Shown here piece after piece: positions 1 through 4,892 of a stretch of DNA of 6,193 nt. Origin of the DNA: CAZVJA01 sp964626885 (GTDB lineage Bacteria; Planctomycetota; Planctomycetia; Planctomycetales; Planctomycetaceae); assembly GCA_964626885.1 (NCBI GenBank), contig CAZVJA010000271.1:1-6193 (forward strand), in the 5' to 3' direction. The first letter of the stretch is position 1, and every line of letters starts with the position of its first letter. The notes beneath the pieces were generated by a model. That model ran no database searches. It was not told the origin of the DNA and worked only from the letters and a program-made list of their open reading frames with translations. The translations under genes and the position numbers were made by a program.

Positions 1-1647
1 GTCCCCCATGTTGTAGAGGCCGGTGAGGACCATCCGCGCGACCCAAAGCGTGATAATGTCGCGACTGGTGACGAGCACGTTGCCGGGGTAGAAGTACTTG
101 AGACTCTCGGTCTCTTCCGGCCAGCCAAGTGTCGCATGCGGCCAGAGTGCCGAACTGAACCAGGTGTCGAGGACGTCTTCGTCCTGGGTAAATCCAAGCG
201 ACTCAAGTTCCTTCTGAATATCCCCTGCATCCGGGCCAAGGCAGACCAAATCACCAACATTGATCAACTCATCACCAGACGAATCCGCGGGTCGCTCACT
301 CGACCCGAGATGAACCGCGATTTGGTCCGGGAACTTCTTTCGCAATTCGTCGACGCGCTGCTTGATCTCCCAAGTCAAGTTCTTGTGCGACCAAACCGGT
401 ATGCGGTGTCCCCACCACAACTGCCGGCTGATGCACCAGTCCCGCTTTTCGCCGAGCCAGTCGAGATAGGTCTTTGCGTACCGCGCGGGGTAGAACTTCA
501 CGCGGCCATCGTTGACGGCGTCGATGGCGTTCTGTGCCAGCTGGTCCATCTGCACGAACCACTGGTCCGACAGATAGGGTTCGACTGGCGTCTTGGAACG
601 GTCGCTGTGCGCGAGGTCGATTTTTCGTTCCTCGATGCCGACGAAATGGCCGAGCGACTTCATCTCCTCGACCACTTTGTCGCGGGCGACGTAACGATCG
701 AGCCCTTTGAATTTGCCGGCGTTTTCGTTCAGCGTGCCGTCCGGGTTGAGGAGATTGATCATCTCCAGCTTGTTACGGAGCCCGGCGGCGTAGTCGTTCG
801 GGTCGTGGGCCGGGGTGACTTTCACCGCGCCGGTTCCCATGTCCATCTTCGCGAGCAAGGCGTCGGCGATGATTGGGATCTCGCGGCCGTTGAGCGGAAT
901 TTTCACGTTCTTGCCGACAAGATGCGTGTACCGCTTGTCGGAGGGGTGCACGCAGACGGCGGTGTCGCCGAGCATCGTTTCCGGCCGCGTGGTCGAAAAT
1001 GCGATCTTCTCGTCGCCGCCGACCACGGGATAGGTGAAGGTCCAGAAAAAACCGTCCACCTCGTCATGGAAGACTTCGTCGTCCGCCACAGCGGTTTGCA
1101 GATACGTATCCCAGTTGACGAGCCGCTTTCCGCGGTAGATCAGTCCATCACGGAACAACTTGAAGAAGGTTCGCCGCACCGCGCGCGAGCACATTTCATC
1201 GAGCGTGAACCGCGTGCGGCGCCAGTCGCAGCTGGCGCCGAGTTGCTTGAGCTGGCCGAGAATCCGCTTCTCGTAGGCGTCCTTCCATTTCCAGATCCGC
1301 TCGACGAGCGCTTCGCGGCCGATGTCGTGTCGAGTCTTCCCTTCTTCCTCGAGCATGCGGCGTTCGACGACCGCCTGCGTGGCGATGCCGGCGTGGTCGG
1401 TACCGGGCATCCAAAGAGCTTCGCATCCCTGCATCCGCCGCCAGCGGGTGAGGAGATCCTGCAGCGTCCCGTTGAGGGCGTGCCCCATGTGCAGCGCTCC
1501 CGTAACATTCGGAAGCGGAATCATGATGGTGTGCGGCTTCTTCGCCGGGTTCGGGTCGGCATCGAAGTAATGCCGCTCGGCCCAATAGCCGTACCAGCGC
1601 TCCTGCGCCAGTTTGGGTTCGTACTGTTTTGGAAGGTCGATGGTCAT
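1..1647 (-). CDS. valS: Valyl-tRNA synthetase, N-terminal 549 residues (truncated by window edge)
   Basis: Class I aminoacyl-tRNA synthetase that attaches valine to tRNA-Val in the cytoplasm and hydrolyses mischarged Thr-tRNA. Reading from 1647 downward, the frame stays open to base 1. Visible landmarks are the HIGH-type signature HMGH at residues 53-56, PGTDHAGIATQ at 81-91, the editing (CP1) domain at roughly 200-345 with TTRPETMLGDTA at 219-230 and GTGAVKVTPAHDPNDY at 271-286, WCISRQLWWGHRIPVW at 404-419, and DVLDTWFSSALWP at 491-503. The KMSKS loop, anticodon-binding domain and C-terminal coiled coil lie outside the window; about 40% of a typical 880-1000 residue enzyme is missing. The ATG at 1645-1647 gives MTIDLPKQYEPKLAQERWY, the usual position for this family, but no clear Shine-Dalgarno precedes it. 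About 68 residues separate HRIPVW from QDEDVLDTW, longer than I recall for the E. coli enzyme. It lies downstream of cimA on the same strand. Confidence 0.97.
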   Translation of the reverse strand, partial: MTIDLPKQYEPKLAQERWYGYWAERHYFDADPNPAKKPHTIMIPLPNVTGALHMGHALNGTLQDLLTRWRRMQGCEALWMPGTDHAGIATQAVVERRMLEEEGKTRHDIGREALVERIWKWKDAYEKRILGQLKQLGASCDWRRTRFTLDEMCSRAVRRTFFKLFRDGLIYRGKRLVNWDTYLQTAVADDEVFHDEVDGFFWTFTYPVVGGDEKIAFSTTRPETMLGDTAVCVHPSDKRYTHLVGKNVKIPLNGREIPIIADALLAKMDMGTGAVKVTPAHDPNDYAAGLRNKLEMINLLNPDGTLNENAGKFKGLDRYVARDKVVEEMKSLGHFVGIEERKIDLAHSDRSKTPVEPYLSDQWFVQMDQLAQNAIDAVNDGRVKFYPARYAKTYLDWLGEKRDWCISRQLWWGHRIPVWSHKNLTWEIKQRVDELRKKFPDQIAVHLGSSERPADSSGDELINVGDLVCLGPDAGDIQKELESLGFTQDEDVLDTWFSSALWPHATLGWPEETESLKYFYPGNVLVTSRDIITLWVARMVLTGLYNMGD

Positions 1648-1666
1648 GTACGTGTCGCTTGATGTG

Positions 1667-1855
1667 AAGCACGAAGTCCGAATGACGAAAGAAGCACCAA
1701 GCCCGAATGTCCAAACACGTTGGCGAACTTGTTTAGAAAGTTGTGAATCGTGCGAAGGTCTTGGCGAGAATGGTCCTTTAGTGCTTCGTGCTTCGGATTT
1801 CTTTCGTCATTTGTGCTTCGGGCTTAGGGCTTCAGGAGACATTCGTCATTTCGTC
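1667..1855. repeat. Modular inverted repeat in the valS-cimA gap
   Basis: The gap is built from recurring short words: GAAGCAC, CACGAAG, TCCGAA, AATGACGAAAGAA and AAGCCCGAA. They appear on the plus strand at 1667-1712 and, in a different order, on the minus strand at 1781-1835. The longest exact inverted match is 13 nt: AATGACGAAAGAA at 1681-1693 against its reverse complement at 1799-1811. Between the arms, 1713-1734 can form a small stem (AAACA, one mismatch, GTT; GGCG loop; AAC, one mismatch, TGTTT). A third fragment (ATTCGTCATTTCGTC, 1841-1855) runs across the cimA stop codon. No T-run follows the hairpins, so they are not an obvious intrinsic terminator. Similar word-like intergenic sequence is, from memory, common in planctomycete genomes. 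I see no gene or clear promoter in this gap. Confidence 0.6.
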
Positions 1856-3432
1856 GCTGTGCCGTTGCCGATTTCGCCCGCGTCCTTGTAAAGCTTATAT
1901 TCGACGCTATCGACCAACGCCAGCCAACTTGCCTCGATAATGTTCTCGCTGACGCCGACCGTGCTCCAGACGTCGTGATCATCGCGGCTTTCGATTACCA
2001 CGCGGACCCGCGCGGCGGTCCCTTCGGCCGAGTTGATGACCCGCACCTTGTAATCGACGAGATGCATCTCCGCGAGCCGAGGAAAAGCCGGCGTGAGTGC
2101 CTTACGCAGCGCCGTATCAAGCGCATTGACCGGCCCGTCCCCTTCGCCGACGACGTGTTCGAGGTTCCCTTTGACAGTCAGCTTCACAGTCGCTTCCGTC
2201 ACCGGCTCCACTCCTTCGCCCGTTTCGACATTCACACGGTAATGATCGCGCACGAACCACGGCTGGTAAGTCCCGGCAACTTTCATGACGAGCAGATCGA
2301 ACGATGCCTCGGCCGCCTCGAACTGATAGCCTTCGTTTTCGAGATCCTGCACCCGTTCGAGAATTCGCCGCATCAGGTCGTCATCATGATCGACCCGATG
2401 CTGCGTCGTCTTGGCGACGATGTTCGACCGGCCCGAGAGTTCGCTAACGAGAATCCGCCTGCGATTGCCGACTGTTTCGGGATCGACATGTTCATAGCTT
2501 TGCGTGACACGATTGACGGCGTGAACGTGCATCCCCCCCTTGTGCGCGAACGCGCTCGTTCCGACGTAGGCCTGATTCGAGCGGAAATTCATGTTGGCCA
2601 CTTCGTACACGTATCGCGACAGCTCGGTAAGCCGGTGCACTCCTTCGTCGACGAGGACATCGTGCCCTTGCTTGAGGGCGAGGTTGGCTACGATGCTGAT
2701 GAGGTCGGCGTTGCCGCACCGTTCGCCAATGCCGTTGATCGTTCCCTGCACCTGCACCGCGCCGTGCCTCACCGCCGCCAGCGAGTTGGCACAGGCGACG
2801 TCGCAGTCGTTGTGGCAGTGAATACCGACGGGAATCTTGAGCGCCTTGCGGGCCGCTTCAACCCCTTCGGCGATCCGCTCCGGAAGGCTGCCGCCGTTGG
2901 TGTCGCAGAGGACGATGATCTCCGCTCCACCTTCCTGTGCGGCCACAATTGTCTTCAGCGCGAATTCCGGATTGTTCCGCCAGCCGTCGAAGTAATGTTC
3001 GGCGTCGTAGATCACGCGGCGCCCTTCGGCCCGCAGATAGGCGACCGAGTCGCGGATCATGGCCAGGTTTTCGGCCTCGTCGATCCGCAGCACTTCGTTG
3101 ACGTGCAGATCCCAGCTCTTGCCGACGAGCGTAATCACCTTGGCTTTCGAATCGCGCAGGGCAATCATGCCGATGTCCTTATCGGCGGTGATTCCGCGGC
3201 GGCGCGTCATGCCGAACGCGCAGACGATCGCGTGCTTGAGGTCCATATCGGCGGCGCGCTGGAAGTATTCCTCGTCCTTGGGATTCGACAGGGGATATCC
3301 CCCTTCGATGAAGTCGAACCCCAACTCGTCGAGCTTGGCGGTGATGAGCAACTTGTCTTGCAGCGAAAAGTTGACACCCTCTCCCTGACTGCCGTCGCGG
3401 AGCGTGGTGTCGTAGATCTGGATTCGGAACAT
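1846..3432 (-). CDS. cimA: Citramalate synthase (CimA type, 2-isopropylmalate synthase family)
   Basis: Condenses acetyl-CoA with pyruvate to (R)-citramalate, the first step of the threonine-independent route to 2-oxobutyrate and isoleucine. The 528-residue product is full length for the CimA family. The N-terminal HMGL-like TIM barrel spans about residues 4-273, with the signature YDTTLRDGSQGEGV at 7-20 (R12 and D13 expected catalytic and metal-binding), metal ligands H205 and H207 in GIHCHND, and NGIGERCGNADL at 233-244. SAFAHKGGMHVHAV at 293-306 follows. The C-terminal LeuA-type allosteric dimer domain covers about 410-515, the region where end-product inhibition acts in this family. The ATG at 3430-3432 starts directly at the conserved MFRIQIYDTTLRDG; a weak GAAAG lies about 10 nt upstream. 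Only 45 nt separate it from the upstream terminator's T-run, leaving little room for its own promoter. The alternative, 2-isopropylmalate synthase, is less likely given the DGSQGEGV form and overall length. Confidence 0.93.
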   Translation of the reverse strand: MFRIQIYDTTLRDGSQGEGVNFSLQDKLLITAKLDELGFDFIEGGYPLSNPKDEEYFQRAADMDLKHAIVCAFGMTRRRGITADKDIGMIALRDSKAKVITLVGKSWDLHVNEVLRIDEAENLAMIRDSVAYLRAEGRRVIYDAEHYFDGWRNNPEFALKTIVAAQEGGAEIIVLCDTNGGSLPERIAEGVEAARKALKIPVGIHCHNDCDVACANSLAAVRHGAVQVQGTINGIGERCGNADLISIVANLALKQGHDVLVDEGVHRLTELSRYVYEVANMNFRSNQAYVGTSAFAHKGGMHVHAVNRVTQSYEHVDPETVGNRRRILVSELSGRSNIVAKTTQHRVDHDDDLMRRILERVQDLENEGYQFEAAEASFDLLVMKVAGTYQPWFVRDHYRVNVETGEGVEPVTEATVKLTVKGNLEHVVGEGDGPVNALDTALRKALTPAFPRLAEMHLVDYKVRVINSAEGTAARVRVVIESRDDHDVWSTVGVSENIIEASWLALVDSVEYKLYKDAGEIGNGTATK

Positions 3433-3477
3433 TGTCGGGCTTTCAGCGATCAGAGATCAGCGTGGCTCCAGCCAACC

Positions 3478-3509
3478 AAAAAAAATCCCCCAGGCTTGCG
3501 ACCTGAGGG
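3478..3509 (-). terminator. Rho-independent terminator between the 32-codon ORF and cimA
   Basis: On the minus strand CCCTCAGG (3509-3502) pairs with CCTGGGGG (3494-3487) to give an 8-bp stem with one G-T wobble. The 7-nt loop is TCGCAAG, closable by a further T-G pair. It is followed by A and eight T residues (3485-3478). The plus strand has no T-run, so it acts on minus-strand transcripts. It sits 36 nt after the stop codon of the small ORF and 45 nt before the cimA ATG, so any transcript from the upstream promoter must pass it to reach cimA. Confidence 0.85.
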
Positions 3510-3545
3510 TGTTGAACTTTCGTCGGTGAATCGAAGGTCAATGCC

Positions 3546-3644
3546 TCATCGTCGCGCCGCCCGAGGCGGCCCGATAATCATACCGGCGACGCCGGCAATC
3601 GATCGAGACGATACAACGCCCGATTTGGACGATTCGAGGCACAT
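3546..3644 (-). CDS. 32-residue small ORF with its own promoter, strong RBS and terminator
   Basis: I do not recognise the product. It begins MCLESSKSGVVSSRS and ends with IIGPPRAARR: a Ser-rich N-terminal half, a short stretch rich in Ile, Val, Gly and Ala at residues 16-25, then a Pro-Pro and basic tail. There is no signal peptide and no full membrane helix. The case for translation is the ideal AGGAG at 3655-3651, six bases before the ATG at 3644-3642, together with a promoter just upstream and a terminator just downstream. The same frame is open back to 3851, but those earlier starts overlap the toxin gene and lack a ribosome site, so the short start is preferred. Ile codons are 16, 23 and 24, Val codons 10, 11 and 19, and Leu codon 3, so it could be a regulatory leader peptide for cimA. 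It could also be a stand-alone small protein, or the region may be a structured RNA. Confidence 0.5.
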   Translation of the reverse strand: MCLESSKSGVVSSRSIAGVAGMIIGPPRAARR

Positions 3645-3650
3645 GGAAAA

Positions 3651-3671
3651 CTCCTGCGGGGGAAAACCCGC
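3651..3671 (-). promoter_or_regulatory. 5' hairpin abutting a strong Shine-Dalgarno
   Basis: GCGGG (3671-3667) pairs with CCCGC (3660-3656) around a TTTTCC loop, immediately followed by AGGAG (3655-3651). The expected transcription start is near 3672, so the mRNA would begin with this hairpin. Such 5' stems can protect a transcript from decay. The hairpin leaves the ribosome site free but directly adjacent. Confidence 0.5.
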
Positions 3672-3678
3672 GAACTGC

Positions 3679-3707
3679 ATGATATGCGACCCAACGGGGG
3701 CCGTCAA
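3679..3707 (-). promoter_or_regulatory. Near-consensus sigma70-type promoter
   Basis: The -35 element TTGACG (3707-3702) and -10 element TATCAT (3684-3679) are separated by exactly 17 nt. An AT-rich TATAT lies just upstream of the -35. Predicted transcription starts near 3672, giving a leader of about 28 nt before the 32-codon ORF. It lies downstream of the toxin gene's stop codon. It is the best promoter I can see for the small ORF and, by readthrough of the terminator, for cimA. Confidence 0.65.
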
Positions 3708-3783
3708 ATATAGGCCACGAAACTGGTTCAGGCATCGGGAAAAGGTATCTCTTCGAACGATCTTCATGCAAATCAGGCATTGG

Positions 3784-4101
3784 TTATTCGGTTTTGTGAG
3801 CTCGGTCATCCCACGCATCTGGCAAGTCACGCGCCCCATGGACAATCGCAAGCATGTGCACCGACTCGTCTCGCACTTGGTAAATCATTCGGTACCGTCG
3901 AACGAGGATTTCACGGATCGACTCGTCCTCGAATTCCGGAACAATGCCGCTGGCGAGGGGAAGACGGCCTATCGATTCGGCCGCGGTGAAAACTTCCTGA
4001 ACGACTCCCGCGGCGTAGAATTGAGAGTCGCGCCCAATGTATTCGGCAATCTGCTCCAGATCATCCAGCGCGGCCAGAGTCCATTTTATGGATTTGTCCA
4101 T
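3784..4101 (-). CDS. RelE/ParE-superfamily toxin of a type II toxin-antitoxin pair
   Basis: A 105-residue protein with the ParE/RelE fold signature: IKWTLAALDDLEQIAEYI at residues 5-22 (two N-terminal helices), GRLPLASGIVPEFEDESIRE at 45-64, then the strand pair VRRYRMIYQV at 67-76 and VHMLAIVHGARDL at 81-93. Members either cleave mRNA at the ribosome (RelE type) or poison DNA gyrase (ParE type); the sequence alone does not decide which. All usual blocks are present, so it looks intact. The ATG at 4101 overlaps the 3' end of the antitoxin gene by 16 nt, implying translational coupling; a weak GGATGG precedes it. The stop is TAA at 3784-3786. Antitoxin-first order is the standard arrangement for this class. 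Confidence 0.87.
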   Translation of the reverse strand: MDKSIKWTLAALDDLEQIAEYIGRDSQFYAAGVVQEVFTAAESIGRLPLASGIVPEFEDESIREILVRRYRMIYQVRDESVHMLAIVHGARDLPDAWDDRAHKTE

Positions 4102-4274
4102 CTTGCCATCCGCTGCGCGGCTTCGTTCTGCGAGACGGCGCGTCCCTCTTCGACGTCTTGTAATCCCTTGAGGACTTTCTGGCGGACATAAATGTGGTAC
4201 TGGATCTCTTCAAACGAGGCATCTTCTGGAAGTTGATCCAGGATCTTGCGAACGTCGTCCTTAGCGGTGCTCAT
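4086..4274 (-). CDS. Small antitoxin partner of the RelE/ParE-like toxin
   Basis: A 62-residue, charged, probably helical protein (13 Asp/Glu, 10 Lys/Arg). Residues 5-16 (KDDVRKILDQLP) and 21-40 (helix containing FEEIQYHIYVRQK) are followed by the tail GRAVSQNEAAQRMARW at 44-59, a form I recall for antitoxins next to ParE/RelE toxins in planctomycetes and cyanobacteria. The N-terminal part would be expected to bind DNA or dimerise and the C-terminal part to wrap the toxin, but no DNA-binding motif is obvious. The assignment rests mainly on its size and the 16-nt overlap with the toxin. The ATG at 4272-4274 has no good Shine-Dalgarno. A palindrome lies 32 bp upstream. Confidence 0.78.
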   Translation of the reverse strand: MSTAKDDVRKILDQLPEDASFEEIQYHIYVRQKVLKGLQDVEEGRAVSQNEAAQRMARWTNP

Positions 4275-4305
4275 TGCGTCGTCCCGGCCATAAATGGGGC
4301 GTGCG

Positions 4306-4328
4306 GATGTTAGTCACATCTGATTATA
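4306..4328 (-). promoter_or_regulatory. Toxin-antitoxin promoter -10 box and operator-like palindrome
   Basis: Minus-strand TATAAT (4328-4323) is a perfect -10, although no good -35 is found 16-18 nt upstream. Just downstream, GATGT-GACTA-ACATC (4320-4306) is an inverted repeat with 5-nt arms and a 5-nt centre. It covers the predicted start site near 4316. A palindrome over the start site is the usual binding place for the antitoxin or toxin-antitoxin complex in autoregulated pairs. Confidence 0.5.
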
Positions 4329-4576
4329 CTCTATTCACGAATGAGCGGGAGACCCGTATCTAATAACAATCCTCAACACAAGCAGCAGGTCAGGCACCGC
4401 TTGGCAGTTATTCCGACAATAGAGTCCAGTGATCGTCAGGCAATGCCTGACTTACGGTTCCCGATGCACATGGAGTCGACGAAGGTGCTGAAGTGGAACG
4501 AGAAGTAGACAAAGATTCGTCTCATATCGACCATCGTTTGCCAGTCGGTCCGGAGCGCTGGTATAGCGGACGGGGC
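4329..4576. other. Non-coding stretch between the toxin-antitoxin operon and plus-strand ORFs
   Basis: No gene is supported here. An unbroken 55-codon frame (4341-4508, plus) lacks a ribosome site and runs through the palindromic repeat. The only structured element is the GTCAGGCA repeat at 4389-4451. No tRNA, CRISPR or insertion-sequence ends were seen. Confidence 0.5.
4389..4451. repeat. GTCAGGCA palindrome with an extra direct copy
   Basis: GTCAGGCAATGCCTGAC (4435-4451) is a perfect 8-bp inverted repeat around a single central A. A further direct copy of GTCAGGCA lies at 4389-4396, so the right arm could pair with either left arm. There is no T-run after it, so it is not a standard terminator. 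It may be a dispersed REP-like element or a protein-binding site. I recall similar palindromes scattered between planctomycete genes, but cannot confirm copy number from one window. Confidence 0.5.
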
Positions 4577-4866
4577 ATGACGCTTTCAGAGTTTCTGCTT
4601 GTCTGGTGGCTCGTCTGTACATTCGCGTTCGCGTTTTTTTGGAGGCCCCCGATGCGGATGGGGCCGGGATGGGGGTTCTGTTTATTTGGTTGTTCGGCCA
4701 AAGTTCGAGCGCGATGGGAAGTCTTATCGGCATAATCCATGGTGCGATTCGAAAGCGATGCAATGGGAGATTCCCGAACTCGTTTATTCGGTGCGTTATT
4801 GTGTTTTTCGGATCACTCTTCATTTTGGCAGCTCCTGTAGTGTTGGTCTGGATAGCTGGTAGATAG
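4577..4866 (+). pseudogene. Possible small membrane-protein gene split by a frameshift at a T7 run
   Basis: No family is recognised. From the ATG at 4577, frame 2 begins MTLSEFLLVWWLVCTFAFAF, a convincing membrane helix, then turns into non-hydrophobic WRPPMRMGPGW and stops at 4735. A -1 shift at the seven T residues (4634-4640) continues in frame 1 to TAG at 4864-4866, giving two more hydrophobic segments (MGVLFIWLFG with SLIGIIHGAI, and CVIVFFGSLFILAAPVVLVW) around a basic IRKR loop. The joined product would be about 97 residues with three membrane segments. Alternatives are a shorter frame-1 protein from GTG at 4606 (86 codons), programmed frameshifting, a sequencing indel, or chance. The ribosome site is weak (GGACG). 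Base composition is lower in GC than the flanking genes, which fits decay or transfer. Confidence that anything here is translated is low. Confidence 0.3.
4634..4665 (+). other. T7 run followed by a GC-only stem-loop
   Basis: Seven T residues (4634-4640) are followed after 3 nt by GGCCCC (4644-4649) pairing with GGGGCC (4660-4665) across a 10-nt loop. A homopolymer followed by a stable stem is the layout of a -1 frameshift signal. However, the register is TTT TTT TGG, which is not a canonical X XXY YYZ heptamer, and the spacer is shorter than usual. Confidence 0.4.
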
Positions 4867-4892
4867 TAGACAGTTCGACCCAGAGATTTATT

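Larger units (their letters stand above)
3478..3644 (-). promoter_or_regulatory. Candidate leader-peptide attenuator of cimA
   Basis: This combines the 32-codon ORF, two hairpins inside it and the terminator. Hairpin 1 is TGCCGG (3597-3592) with CCGGTA (3586-3581), loop CGTCG. Hairpin 2 is GCCGCC (3570-3565) with GGCGGC (3561-3556), loop TCG. The adjacent Ile codons 23-24 (3578-3573) lie between them. The stop codon region TGAGG (3548-3544) can pair with CCTCA inside the 5' arm of the terminator, and GACCT (3539-3535) with AGGTC; both are only about 5 bp and mutually exclusive, weaker than the terminator. The geometry fits isoleucine-sensing attenuation of an isoleucine-pathway gene, but this is inference. 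An independent small gene or RNA explains the same signals. Confidence 0.35.

Noticed and set aside
136..1662. 508-codon plus-strand ORF antisense to valS
   Set aside because: Codon-bias shadow. The opposite strand encodes ValRS with all family motifs; the antisense product resembles nothing and lacks a ribosome site.
3433..3480. Separate cimA promoter between terminator and start codon
   Set aside because: The best pairing (TTGGTT with TCTCTG) matches the -10 consensus poorly, so I do not call it.
3546..3851. 101-codon version of the small minus-strand ORF with an upstream start
   Set aside because: Its start lies inside the toxin gene and upstream of the promoter at 3679-3707, with no ribosome site. 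The start at 3644 has an ideal AGGAG.
1975..4191. 738-codon plus-strand ORF antisense to cimA, the small ORF and the toxin genes
   Set aside because: It spans several well-supported minus-strand features and a terminator; composition is that of antisense GC-rich coding DNA.
4271..4291. Six-residue upstream ORF (MAGTTQ) overlapping the antitoxin start as ATGA
   Set aside because: The overlap could permit coupling, but there is no ribosome site and such short frames arise easily by chance.
4341..4508. 55-codon plus-strand frame starting MSGRPVSNNN
   Set aside because: No ribosome site, runs through a palindromic repeat, and the product resembles nothing known. Chance opening is the simplest explanation.
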